DNA from: Pseudooceanicola nitratireducens
GTDB taxonomy: Bacteria > Pseudomonadota > Alphaproteobacteria > Rhodobacterales > Rhodobacteraceae
Assembly: GCF_900109195.1 (NCBI RefSeq)
Contig: NZ_FNZG01000002.1
Span: forward strand, 566,191-630,190
DNA length: 64,000 nucleotides
Direction of reading: 5' to 3'
Shown: in pieces, positions 26,228-34,650 of the stretch
Position numbering within the stretch: the stretch's first letter is position 1
Layout of the letters: each line of letters opens with the position of its first letter
Notes under the pieces: generated by a model
What the model was told of the DNA's origin: nothing
Database searches by the model: none
Seen by the model: the letters and a program-made list of their open reading frames with translations, nothing else
Made by a program: the position numbers and the translations under genes

Positions 26228-27318
26228 GCGGCCACGGTGTCTTCGGTCAGGGCCTTTTCGATCGCGGGGCGGTCCAGCCCGGCCTGGCCGATCACCACAA
26301 GGCGGGTTTCGCGAAGGGCAGCGCCGAAGGGGGCGTCGAAATAGGTGTCGATGCGGGGGCCCACGGCCTGAAGCGTCAGGCGCATCGGCTTGCCCTGAAC
26401 GGCGGCGAAGCCCTTGAGGCGCAGGATGCCATGGGCGCGGATGACCGAAACGACATGATCGGCAAAGGCCTTGGCATCGGTGATCTCGCCCCGGGTGACG
26501 ACGAAAGATTCGAACTCGTCATGGCCGTGTTCGTGTTCATGATCGTGGTGGTGATCCCCGTCTTCGTGGTCTTCGTCGTCATCGTGGTGATGATGGTGGT
26601 GCACCTCGTGGCGGGCCTCCATGTCGGATTCCGCCGCCGTCTCGAGCCCCAGCAGGACAGAGGTGGGCAGCGCCCCCATGGAGGCCTGGACGACGCGGAC
26701 ACCGGGGCGCGAGGCCTCGGTCAGGGTCTTGGTCGTGGCGTCCAGGGCGGTGCTGTCCATCAGGTCGGATTTGTTCACCACGATCATGTCGGCGCAGGCC
26801 AGCTGATCTTCGAACAGCTCCGACAGGGGCGTTTCGTGGTCCAGGTTGTCGTCCTGCGCGCGCTGCGCGTCCACGGCCGCCACGTCATGCGCGAAGGTGC
26901 CGGCGTGATGGGCCGGGCCGTCCACCACCGTGACCACGCCGTCGACGGTGACGCGGGTGGAGATGCCGGGCCAGTTGAAGGCGCGCACCAGCGGCTGGGG
27001 CAGGGCCAGGCCCGAAGTCTCGATCACGATGTGATCGGGGGCGTCGTCGCGGTCCAGCAGCTTTTCCATCGTCGGGATGAAATCATCGGCGACGGTGCAG
27101 CAGATGCAGCCGTTCGACAGTTCCATGATGTCTTCTTCGCGGCAGGTCTCGTCGCCGCAGCCGCGCAGGATGTCGCCGTCGACGCCGAGGTCGCCGAATT
27201 CGTTGATGATCAGCGCGATCCGTTTGCCGTTTGCATTCTGCAGCATGTGGCGGATCAGGGTGGTTTTCCCGGCGCCGAGGAAACCGGTGACGACAGTGGC
27301 AGGGATCTTGGCGGGCAT
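26224..27318 (-). CDS. cobW: CobW family GTPase with His-rich insert
   Basis: A 364-residue G3E GTPase of the metal-chaperone class, associated with cobalt delivery in aerobic B12 synthesis. Seen: Walker A GFLGAGKTT (12-20), the metal-binding CxCC in NGCICCT, an ETSG switch, NKSD for guanine recognition, and the C-terminal CobW domain. Between the two domains is a His/Asp/Glu-rich insert (about 240-272, HEVHHHHHHDDDEDHEDGDHH and on) that likely stores or transfers Co2+. It is divergent from a DUF1636 gene and upstream of GNAT and cobN. Confidence 0.95.
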   Translation of the reverse strand: MPAKIPATVVTGFLGAGKTTLIRHMLQNANGKRIALIINEFGDLGVDGDILRGCGDETCREEDIMELSNGCICCTVADDFIPTMEKLLDRDDAPDHIVIETSGLALPQPLVRAFNWPGISTRVTVDGVVTVVDGPAHHAGTFAHDVAAVDAQRAQDDNLDHETPLSELFEDQLACADMIVVNKSDLMDSTALDATTKTLTEASRPGVRVVQASMGALPTSVLLGLETAAESDMEARHEVHHHHHHDDDEDHEDGDHHHDHEHEHGHDEFESFVVTRGEITDAKAFADHVVSVIRAHGILRLKGFAAVQGKPMRLTLQAVGPRIDTYFDAPFGAALRETRLVVIGQAGLDRPAIEKALTEDTVAA

Positions 27319-27394
27319 CGGGGGCCTCTTGCGGTTGCGGTGATGGCTGTGAAGGGCCTATCAGCGTAGGGGGATCTGGAAAAGGGGCGGCGTC

Positions 27395-27691
27395 TTGATC
27401 TTTGTCTGTGCGAATTGCGACGGCGGGGCGGATCTGGCCGCAGCTGTCGAAGCCACCGGGGCGGAGGTGCGGCTGACGGGCTGCATGAACGTCTGTGCCT
27501 CGGCCCCCGTGATGGCGGTGCGCGAGCCGGGGCGAGAGGCGTATCTGTTCGGCCCCGTCAGCGCGAAGGCCGCCCGAGAGGCAGGCGACTTTCTGGATCT
27601 GTACCACGCGGCCCCGAAGGGGCGCATCGGGGATGCCACCGGGCTGCCGGTTCTCAGGCATTGTCTGATCGGACGGATCCCTGCGGTGTGA
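27395..27691 (+). CDS. DUF1636 family protein, 2Fe-2S ferredoxin-like
   Basis: A 98-residue protein starting at a TTG with AAAGGGG upstream. The cysteines are CANC (5 and 8) and GCMNVC (about 30 and 34), in the pattern of thioredoxin-fold 2Fe-2S proteins that the DUF1636 family resembles. The family recurs next to cobalamin and cobalt genes in alphaproteobacteria, so a redox or metal role there is inferred. Its 3' end runs into a 39-bp tandem repeat. Confidence 0.8.
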   Translation: MIFVCANCDGGADLAAAVEATGAEVRLTGCMNVCASAPVMAVREPGREAYLFGPVSAKAAREAGDFLDLYHAAPKGRIGDATGLPVLRHCLIGRIPAV

Positions 27692-27780
27692 TCCGTCGCG
27701 GGTCTGATCGGACGGATCCCCGAGGGGAGATCCGTCGCGGGTCTGATCGGGCAAATGCCGGTGGCGCGATCCGTCATGGG
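27664..27780. repeat. three tandem 39-bp repeats between convergent genes
   Basis: Units lie at 27664-27702, 27703-27741 and 27742-27780, all beginning TCTGATCGG and ending in GATCCGTC plus CGCGGG or ATGGG. The first two contain the inverted repeat GGACGGATC ... GATCCGTC and can fold into hairpins. The first unit starts inside the DUF1636 coding end, and the third overlaps the stop codon of the convergent gene. A bidirectional termination role is possible. Confidence 0.85.
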
Positions 27781-28256
27781 ATCGTGATGTCCTGCGTGAC
27801 CTCCACAGGCTGACCGTTATTGGCCAGCTGTTCGTGGCTGTTCACGTTCAGGGTGACGCGCAGGGTGGCGGGGCCGGATTCAAGACCCGACAGGTGGATC
27901 CATTCGCCGTAGATCCGCGCCTCTTTCACGCCGTTGACGTAGACATGGGCGTGGCCTTCGCCGGGCACATGTTCACCGTTCACCGACCCGGGCGCAAAGC
28001 GCATGCCTTCGGGAAGGACGCGCAGGTTGATCGCGCCGGGGCCATCGGGCGTGACCGCAACGCTGACCGAGGCCGCGGGGCCTTCGATCAGCATGCCGTG
28101 GTCATGCGCCATGGGGCCTGCGTCATCGTGCGCCTCGCCATGGGCGGCGTGGTCGTGGGAATGGCCCTCGGGGGCGTCGACCTGCTGGCCCACAAGGAAC
28201 CCCGCACCGGTGCCGAAGAATAGCCCGATGATCAGAAGGGCAAGGTTGGCCTTCAT
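27774..28256 (-). CDS. secreted/membrane-anchored His-rich protein of the cbt operon
   Basis: A 160-residue protein. An N-terminal hydrophobic segment (LALLIIGLFFGTGAGFLVGQQV) is a signal or anchor. Next comes a His/Asp-rich stretch (EGHSHDHAAHGEAHDD, then AHDHG) suited to metal binding. The C-terminal beta-rich domain has GEGHAHVYVNGVKEARIYGEWIHLSGL. Its ATG overlaps the cbtA stop (ATGA), placing it third in the riboswitch-controlled cbtB-cbtA transcript. A periplasmic cobalt-binding role is inferred from context; the family name is unknown to me. Confidence 0.75.
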   Translation of the reverse strand: MKANLALLIIGLFFGTGAGFLVGQQVDAPEGHSHDHAAHGEAHDDAGPMAHDHGMLIEGPAASVSVAVTPDGPGAINLRVLPEGMRFAPGSVNGEHVPGEGHAHVYVNGVKEARIYGEWIHLSGLESGPATLRVTLNVNSHEQLANNGQPVEVTQDITIP

Positions 28257-28930
28257 GCCGGCTCCTCCCGCGACCAGATGTAGCCGGCAAGCGTGCCAAG
28301 GATAGCCCAGGCCATCAGGCCGACGCCAAGGGCGCGCGCGGCGAACAGCCCGGCAAGCTCTGGCGGCACGGGGCCGACATAATCGGCGTGTTCCGGCGCG
28401 CCGAAGGCATGCGGGGCCAGGATCAGCACAACGGCGGTGGCGACAGGCACCCAGCCTTTGCCGAAGGCCAGCAGCCACAGGCCCGCGGCCGTGACTGCGA
28501 GGGTGGCGAACCACCAGACCTGGCGCGCGCCGACCTCGGCCGCGGCATTGCCGGGAAGCTCGGGCGGGAGAGAGAACGCCGGGGCGAACTGCACGGCGAC
28601 AAAGCCCGCGATCCCCCAGATCAGCCCGGTCCGGGCGTTGATCTGCGCGCCGCGTGCCTGGGCCAGCGCCATCAGCGCCACCAGCATCATGCCATAGCCG
28701 CTGTAGATCAGCGCCGAGAACAGCACCGACAGCGCATCGCGCACGGGGTCGATGGCAAAGGGCATGTCAGGCACCGGGGTGGACCCGGAACCGAAATGAA
28801 CAAGCGCCCCGGATTCGAACAGTTCAGACCGCAGCAGGGTCGGTTGCACGAACACGAGTTGAAGCGCGGCGGCCGCGAGGCCCGCCACGAATCCAGCGAA
28901 CAACGCGCTGGTCAGCAATTTCTGGAACAT
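28253..28930 (-). CDS. cbtA: CbtA family cobalt transporter subunit
   Basis: A 225-residue inner-membrane protein with about five or six helices (LLTSALFAGFVAGLAAAALQLVFVQP first). It carries the family segment GLIWGIAGFVAVQFAPAFSLPPELPG in the middle. CbtA, with the small CbtB, is a predicted B12-regulated cobalt importer. It follows cbtB by 17 bases and lies downstream of a cobalamin riboswitch, which fits that role. Confidence 0.92.
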   Translation of the reverse strand: MFQKLLTSALFAGFVAGLAAAALQLVFVQPTLLRSELFESGALVHFGSGSTPVPDMPFAIDPVRDALSVLFSALIYSGYGMMLVALMALAQARGAQINARTGLIWGIAGFVAVQFAPAFSLPPELPGNAAAEVGARQVWWFATLAVTAAGLWLLAFGKGWVPVATAVVLILAPHAFGAPEHADYVGPVPPELAGLFAARALGVGLMAWAILGTLAGYIWSREEPA

Positions 28931-28947
28931 CTGACTGGGTCAGGGTC

Positions 28948-29130
28948 TCAGTGGCAGGGGAAGCCGGTGGCGTGACGCACGTCATGTGCGGCGTCATGCA
29001 GGGCCGACGCCTGGGCGTGGCCGGCAACGAAGACAATGCCAAGGCCGATCAGCGCAACGGTGAAGATCGCGGCGATCTCGGTGCGGACGGCGGATTGGCC
29101 CAGGGTCTTTGCGGTGGTTTGGGTCGTCAT
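28948..29130 (-). CDS. cbtB: CbtB family cobalt transporter subunit
   Basis: A 60-residue protein with one membrane helix (IAAIFTVALIGLGIVFVAGHA) and the family's C-terminal metal-ligand tail HDAAHDVRHATGFPCH (several His and a Cys). AAGGAG stands at good spacing before the ATG. It is the first gene after the cobalamin riboswitch and partner of CbtA. Confidence 0.93.
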   Translation of the reverse strand: MTTQTTAKTLGQSAVRTEIAAIFTVALIGLGIVFVAGHAQASALHDAAHDVRHATGFPCH

Positions 29131-29182
29131 GTGTCTGGCTCCTTCGCCGTCATCCCCGACAGCGGTTTGGGTTTCGCTTCAC

Positions 29183-29376
29183 ACGGCCGGTCTCCTGGCT
29201 GGCGGGTCGTCGCGGGCCTGTGCCTTCCCGACCCGCAGGGGCCAGTGGCGTCTTTCAGGCACGCTCTCCGCTTTACAGTCGCGGGGGCGGCTGCGGCTGT
29301 GGACCCCGATGTGGGTCATCCATTCCGCATTCCCGATTATCCCCGGACGCTTTGCGCCCATGTGGGGAACCGTATC
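29183..29376 (-). promoter_or_regulatory. cobalamin (B12) riboswitch controlling cbtB-cbtA
   Basis: On the minus strand the conserved parts appear in order. GGTTCCCC (29364-29371) pairs with GGGGATAATCGGG. The B12-box region GCCGCCCCCGCGACTGTAA is at 29273-29291, GCCACTGGC at 29241-29249, GGGAAGG at 29223-29229, and AGCCAGGAGACCGGCC closes at 29185-29200. Such elements shut off expression when adenosylcobalamin is plentiful. About 50 bases separate its 3' end from the cbtB start, room for an RBS-sequestering switch. Confidence 0.93.
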
Positions 29377-29590
29377 TGGATCTTTTCGGCTGTGGCGGGC
29401 GGTCAGGTCAAGGGAAAATGCAGATGCAGCATAGGAAAATGCACCTGTGCAGCGGGCCGAAACGATCCCCAGGGTGCGATATCTTGTGGGTAACTGGCGG
29501 GATCACGCTATATCCTGCGGGTCAGCGTTGACTCGGGGCAGGGTGCGGATCACTCTGGGTAGATCACCTTGGAATCAGGCGGCCTGCTAC

Positions 29591-32500
29591 GTGCGCTTCT
29601 CTAAACTCAGACTGACGGGATTCAAGAGCTTTGTCGATCCGACAGAGCTGCTGATTCACGATGGCCTGACGGGCGTCGTGGGGCCGAACGGCTGTGGCAA
29701 ATCCAATCTGCTGGAAGCGCTGAGATGGGTCATGGGCGAAAACCGTCCCACGGCCATGCGCGGCGGCGGGATGGAGGATGTGATCTTTGCCGGGGCCTCG
29801 TCGCGGCCGGCGCGGAACTTTGCCGAAGTCTGCCTGACCATGGACAATTCCGAACGGTTGGCCCCGGCGGGGTTCAACGACAGTGACCAGCTGGACATCG
29901 TGCGGCGGATCACCCGCGACGTCGGGTCGGCCTACAAGGCGAACTCCAAGGACGTCCGGGCGCGCGACGTGCAGATGCTGTTCGCCGATGCCTCGACCGG
30001 GTCGCAGTCGCCCGCGCTGGTGCGGCAGGGGCAGATTTCTGAACTGATCAACGCCAAGCCCAAGGCGCGGCGGCGCATCTTGGAAGAGGCGGCGGGGATC
30101 TCGGGCCTGTATCAGCGGCGGCACGAGGCCGAGCTCAAGCTGAAGGGTGCCGAACAGAACCTGGCCCGGGTCGATGACGTGATCGAGACGCTGGCCCAGC
30201 AGCTGGCCACGCTGGAACGGCAGGCCCGCCAGGCACAGCGCTATCGTGCCATCGGGGCCGATCTGCGCCGGGCCGAGGGCATGTTGCTGTACCGTCGCTG
30301 GAAAGAGGCCGACGACGCCCGCACTGCCGCCCGGGACGGTCTGAAGGCGCAAGTTGCCGCCGCCGGTCAGGCCGAGGCGGATGCCAAGAAGTCCGCCCAG
30401 GCGCGCGCCGCAACCGAAGAGGCGCTGCCGCCGAAGCGCGAGGAAGAGGCCGTCGCCAGCGCCATCCTGCAAAGGCTTCAGGTCGAACGCGACGCCATGG
30501 CCGAGGACGAGGCCCGCGCGATCGAGACGATCAATACGCTCAAGGCCCGGATCGAACAGTTGATCAAGGACCGCGAACGGGAACAGGGTCTGAACCGCGA
30601 CGCGGGCGAGACCATCGACCGGCTGGACTGGGAACGGCAGGAACTGGCGAAGGCCAGCGACGGCCATGATGGGCGCCTGGCCGAACTGGCCGAAACCGCG
30701 CGTCAGGCGGCGGCGGTGCTGGCGCAGCGCGAGGATGACCTGTCGTCCCTGACCGAGGATGTGGCGCGGCTTGCGGCGCGGCACCAGTCGGCGCAGCGGA
30801 TGTATGACGACAGCCTGCGCAACGTTACCCGCATTGAATCCGAGGGCGAGAAGGCCCGCCATGCGGTCGATCAGGCCCGCGCGGTTCTGTCGGAGGCCGC
30901 CGAGGATCGGGCCCAGGCGGAAGGGGAGCTTGAGACCGCCCAGAAGACCGCCGTGAACGCCGAAGACACCCTGGCCGCCGCCGAAGCCGCCCGGGCCGAA
31001 ACCCAGGTGCGCGAGGCCGATGCCCGCGCCGCGCTGTCCTCGGCCCAGGGCGAGATGAACGCGCTGAGCGCCGAGACCACGGCGCTGGCCCGGCTGGTGC
31101 AGCGCGAAGCGGCGGAAGGCGGGCAGGTGCTGGACGATGTCCGGGTTGCCTCGGGCTATGAAAAGGCGCTTGGCGCGGCGCTGTCGGACGACCTGCGCGC
31201 GCCGATCGTGTCGGATGACGGCCCCTCGGGCTGGGTGGCCTTGCCCGAGTATTCCGAAACCGCGCCGCTGCCCGATGGCGCGATGCCCCTGACCGAGGTC
31301 GTGACCGTGCCCGGCGTCCTGTCCCGGCGGATCACCCAGGTCGGGCTGATCGACGCCGAAGATGCAGGGCGGTTGCAGCCCCTGCTGCGGCCCGGTCAGC
31401 GCCTGGTTTCGATCGAAGGGGACCTGTGGCGTTGGGACGGGTTCCGGGCCTGGGCCGAGGATGCGCCCTCGGCCGCGGCCATGCGGTTGCAGCAGATGAA
31501 CCGGCTGGAAGAGCTGAAGCAGGAGCTGGAGCGCGCCACCGCCCAGGCCGATGGGGCCCGCGCCGCGCACGAGGTGCTGTCGAAACGCCTGGCCGATCTG
31601 ACCGACGCCGACAAACGCGCCCGCGCCGCCCGGCGTCAGGCCGATCAGCTGGTGGCCGATGCCACGCGCAAGCTGAACCGCGCCGAGGGCGACGCGACCC
31701 TGGCCGAGGGCCGGTTGGAAAACCTTGGCCTGTCGGTTGCCCGCTACGAGGAAGAGGCGCTGAGCGCCTCGACCCAGCTGAAAGAGGCCGAGCGTGCCCT
31801 GGCCGATCTGCCCGATCTGGATCAGGCACGCCTGACCGTGGACGAGGTCAAGCTGGCGGTCGAGGCCGCGCGCGTGACCATGATGTCCCGCCGCGCCGCC
31901 CATGACGAATTGCGCCGCGAAGGCGAGGCCCGGGTGCGCCGGTCGCAGGAGGTGACCAAGGAAATCAGCGGCTGGAAGCTGCGGCTTGAGACCGCCGACA
32001 AGCGCATCGCCGAGATCGACCAGCGCCGGGGCGAAAGCGAAGAGGCCCTGAAAGGGGCCGCGCAGGTGCCCGAAGCCCTGGCCGCCAAGCGCGAAGAGCT
32101 GAGCACAGCGATTGCCAAGGCCGAAGCCCGTCGGGCCGCGGCCTCGGACGCGCTGGCCGGGGCCGAAGGCACCCTGCGCGAAGCCGTTGCCGCCGAGCGG
32201 GATGCCGAGCGCGCTGCGTCGGACGCGCGAGAGGCCCGCGCCCGCGCCGAGGCCCGCGTCGACGCCGCGCAGGAGGCCGTCGAAGGGGCCGCCGAACGCA
32301 TCGCCGAGGCGCAGGAGATGGTGCCGAAGCAGCTTCTGGACAGCCTCGGGGTCGAAGTTTCGGCCATGCCGCCCGCCGATGCGATCGAAAATGACCTGAA
32401 CCGTCTGCGGCGTCAGCGCGATGCGCTTGGCGCGGTGAACCTGCGGGCGGAAGAGGATGCCAAAGAGGTCGCGGGGGAACATCTGACCCTGATCCGCGAC

Positions 32501-33046
32501 AAGGAAGACCTGACCGAGGCGATCGCGACCCTGCGCGGCGGCATTGCCGGGCTGAACCGCGAAGGGCGCGACCGTCTGCTGTCGGCCTTTGCGCAGGTGA
32601 ACCGCAACTTCGGCATGCTGTTCCGGCATCTTTTTGGCGGTGGCGAAGCGAACCTTGTGCTGGTGGAATCCGACGACCCGCTGGAAGCGGGGCTGGAGAT
32701 CATGTGCCAGCCTCCGGGCAAGAAACTGTCGGTGTTGTCGCTTCTGTCGGGCGGGGAACAGACCCTGACCGCGCTGGCGCTGATCTTTGCGGTCTTCCTG
32801 GTGACGCCCGCGCCGATCTGCGTGCTGGACGAGGTCGACGCGCCACTGGACGACGCCAACGTCACCCGGTTCTGCGACCTGCTGGACGAAATGTGCCGCC
32901 GTACCGACACGCGGTTCCTGATCATCACGCACCACGCGGTGACCATGGCGCGGATGGACCGCCTGTTTGGCGTGACCATGCAGGAACAGGGCGTGTCGCA
33001 ACTTGTCTCGGTCGATCTGAAGAAGGCCGAGGCGCTGGTCGCCTGA
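29591..33046 (+). CDS. smc: chromosome segregation protein SMC
   Basis: A 1151-residue ATPase that compacts and separates chromosomes with ScpAB. Walker A is GPNGCGKSN (31-39). Long Ala/Glu/Arg coiled coils flank a hinge near residues 510-640 (GYEKALGAALSDDLRAP ... PGVLSRRITQVGLID). The C-terminal head carries the signature LSGGEQTLTALALIFAVF and Walker B VLDEVDAPLDD. The GTG at 29591 (VRFSKLRLTGF) is the start, as the family begins with this motif; upstream in-frame codons run into the divergent cbt leader region. Confidence 0.97.
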   Translation: MRFSKLRLTGFKSFVDPTELLIHDGLTGVVGPNGCGKSNLLEALRWVMGENRPTAMRGGGMEDVIFAGASSRPARNFAEVCLTMDNSERLAPAGFNDSDQLDIVRRITRDVGSAYKANSKDVRARDVQMLFADASTGSQSPALVRQGQISELINAKPKARRRILEEAAGISGLYQRRHEAELKLKGAEQNLARVDDVIETLAQQLATLERQARQAQRYRAIGADLRRAEGMLLYRRWKEADDARTAARDGLKAQVAAAGQAEADAKKSAQARAATEEALPPKREEEAVASAILQRLQVERDAMAEDEARAIETINTLKARIEQLIKDREREQGLNRDAGETIDRLDWERQELAKASDGHDGRLAELAETARQAAAVLAQREDDLSSLTEDVARLAARHQSAQRMYDDSLRNVTRIESEGEKARHAVDQARAVLSEAAEDRAQAEGELETAQKTAVNAEDTLAAAEAARAETQVREADARAALSSAQGEMNALSAETTALARLVQREAAEGGQVLDDVRVASGYEKALGAALSDDLRAPIVSDDGPSGWVALPEYSETAPLPDGAMPLTEVVTVPGVLSRRITQVGLIDAEDAGRLQPLLRPGQRLVSIEGDLWRWDGFRAWAEDAPSAAAMRLQQMNRLEELKQELERATAQADGARAAHEVLSKRLADLTDADKRARAARRQADQLVADATRKLNRAEGDATLAEGRLENLGLSVARYEEEALSASTQLKEAERALADLPDLDQARLTVDEVKLAVEAARVTMMSRRAAHDELRREGEARVRRSQEVTKEISGWKLRLETADKRIAEIDQRRGESEEALKGAAQVPEALAAKREELSTAIAKAEARRAAASDALAGAEGTLREAVAAERDAERAASDAREARARAEARVDAAQEAVEGAAERIAEAQEMVPKQLLDSLGVEVSAMPPADAIENDLNRLRRQRDALGAVNLRAEEDAKEVAGEHLTLIRDKEDLTEAIATLRGGIAGLNREGRDRLLSAFAQVNRNFGMLFRHLFGGGEANLVLVESDDPLEAGLEIMCQPPGKKLSVLSLLSGGEQTLTALALIFAVFLVTPAPICVLDEVDAPLDDANVTRFCDLLDEMCRRTDTRFLIITHHAVTMARMDRLFGVTMQEQGVSQLVSVDLKKAEALVA

Positions 33047-33136
33047 GCCGGATCCGCGCGTCTCAATCCTTGGTTAATCGTTTGTGACCTAGCCTGCCGT
33101 CGCCGTGACACTTCGCGGCGCAAGGAGGTGATTCAT

Positions 33137-33229
33137 CTGAACGAAGAAAAATATCGTAAGTGGATGGTGGTTCTGGCAGCCGCAACAGTTGTCATAGCGA
33201 TCATCAAGCTCTGGTCCGGCCAACCATAG
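33137..33229 (+). CDS. probable 30-aa single-pass membrane protein with CTG start
   Basis: AAGGAGGTGAT (33122-33132) is almost the full complement of the 16S rRNA 3' end. Eight bases after GGAGG comes CTG, opening a 30-codon frame: NEEKYRKW, then a hydrophobic helix MVVLAAATVVIAIIKLW, then SGQP. A GTG at 33128 lies inside the Shine-Dalgarno and is less likely. A perfect terminator follows 13 bases after the stop, so the unit looks like a real short gene. The function is unknown; the shape (charged N terminus, one helix) is that of a small regulatory or structural membrane peptide. Confidence 0.6.
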   Translation: MNEEKYRKWMVVLAAATVVIAIIKLWSGQP

Positions 33230-33242
33230 GTCGGGACAGAGT

Positions 33243-33277
33243 GGCCCGGCAGAGCGGCAACTCTGCCGGGCCTTTTT
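33243..33277 (+). terminator. strong rho-independent terminator after the 30-aa ORF
   Basis: GGCCCGGCAGAG and CTCTGCCGGGCC, a perfect 12-bp stem with loop CGGCAA, followed by TTTTT. It ends the transcript of the small membrane ORF and possibly smc. Confidence 0.95.
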
Positions 33278-33360
33278 GGTGATGTCACTGAACGTGATCA
33301 ATATCGCTGCTTCACACTCTACCACAAACCCTAAGATCCGGTAAAGCGCGGCCCCGAAGG

Positions 33361-34530
33361 TCAGAGGCGGTTCAGAAGGCCGGTCGTCGGCCAGGCGTCG
33401 GCGGGCAGGCCCAGTTGTTTCTGCACGGCCTGAACGGCCTCGCGCGTTTTGGCCCCTAGGATGCCGTCGACCTTGCCCACGTCATAGCCGCGCGCGGACA
33501 GCTTCTTTTGCAGTTGCTTCATCTGAGCGCCGGACAGGCCCGGATCGGGGTTGCCCGCGTCGAAGACCGGGGCCCCCTGCAGGCGGGTGGCGAAATAGGC
33601 GGCGGTCAGCACGTAAGTAAAGCTTTGGTTCCACTCGAAATACACGTTGAAGTTCGGGTAGGCGAGGAAGGCCGGACCCTTATGCCCCTGCGGAATGATG
33701 ACCGACGCGGGCTGGTTCGATAGCCACCGGCCGGAACGCGGGCGCACCCCGACTTTTTCCCATTCGGCGGGCGTCAGCGTGGTGCGCAGCCCGGTCCAGG
33801 ACCAGTCCATCTGCTGCGGCAGGGTGATTTCCTGGATCCAGGGCTGGTTCGAACGCCAGCCCAGGTGGCGCAGCATCTTGGCCCCTGACATCAGCGCATC
33901 CGGGGCAGATCCCTTCAGATCCACATGGCCGTCGCCGTCGCCATCCACGCCGTTTTCGATGATGTCGCCGGGCAGCATCTGTACCATGCCGATTTCTCCG
34001 GCCCAGGCACCGGTGGTGCGGGCGGGGTCGAAATCGCCGTGTTCGAAGAGTTCTAGCGCGGCGAAGATCTGCGGGCGGAACAGGTCGGGCCGGCGGCAGT
34101 CATGGGCCAGGGTCGCCAGGGCGTTCAACGTGTTGAAATCGCCCTGGAAGGCACCGTAGTCGGTCTCGAACGCCCAGAAGGCCAGAAGCACGCCGCGGTC
34201 GACGCCATAGTCGGCCTCGATCCGGTCGAAGACGCGGTCGTATTTCTTGGCATTCGATACGCCGGAATTCACGCGGTTCTGCGAAATCAGACGGCGGGCA
34301 AAGGTGGTGAAGTCCAGCTGAAAGACACCCTGTGCGCGGTCGGCCTTGATCACTTTGGGATCCTGCCGGACCGAGGCGAAGAACCGGTCGACGGTGGTGG
34401 CGGCATGGCCGCGCTGCACGGCCTCGGCCTTCAGGCCCTGAACGAAACTGCCAAAGCCACCGCCGCAGGCGGCCAGACTAGGCTGGGATGACAGGCACAG
34501 GGCAAGGAGGGCTGGGAGGATGGGGCGCAT
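33361..34530 (-). CDS. lytic murein transglycosylase (MltB type) with peptidoglycan-binding domain
   Basis: A 389-residue secreted enzyme that cleaves the MurNAc-GlcNAc bond. The signal peptide is MRPILPALLALCLSSQPSLAA. The transglycosylase core has the catalytic Glu in LLAFWAFETDYG (near 125) and GEIGMVQMLPGDIIENGVDGDGDGHVDL, with a DGDGDG acidic loop. Residues about 330-389 are a PG_binding_1 domain (MKQLQKKLSARGYDVGKVDGILGAKTREAVQAVQKQLGL). It is a single-gene unit. Confidence 0.94.
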   Translation of the reverse strand: MRPILPALLALCLSSQPSLAACGGGFGSFVQGLKAEAVQRGHAATTVDRFFASVRQDPKVIKADRAQGVFQLDFTTFARRLISQNRVNSGVSNAKKYDRVFDRIEADYGVDRGVLLAFWAFETDYGAFQGDFNTLNALATLAHDCRRPDLFRPQIFAALELFEHGDFDPARTTGAWAGEIGMVQMLPGDIIENGVDGDGDGHVDLKGSAPDALMSGAKMLRHLGWRSNQPWIQEITLPQQMDWSWTGLRTTLTPAEWEKVGVRPRSGRWLSNQPASVIIPQGHKGPAFLAYPNFNVYFEWNQSFTYVLTAAYFATRLQGAPVFDAGNPDPGLSGAQMKQLQKKLSARGYDVGKVDGILGAKTREAVQAVQKQLGLPADAWPTTGLLNRL

Positions 34531-34650
34531 GAAACTTCCTTCTGGCCTGCAGGCGTTTGCCGCAGGATAGCAACTTGGGCCCTTAGGGCAATGCCTTAGC
34601 CGGATCGCGGCCGGTCAGGCCGGCAAGGGGATCGGACGTGGGGGAGAGAG

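Noticed and set aside
27664-27780. 39-bp tandem repeats considered as a CRISPR array
   Set aside because: Units are contiguous, with no unique spacers and no cas genes nearby.
29564-33001. 1145-codon open frame on the minus strand opposite smc
   Set aside because: It is the mirror of smc; high GC and codon bias leave long open frames on the opposite strand. The translation has no domain, whereas the plus strand gives a complete SMC protein.
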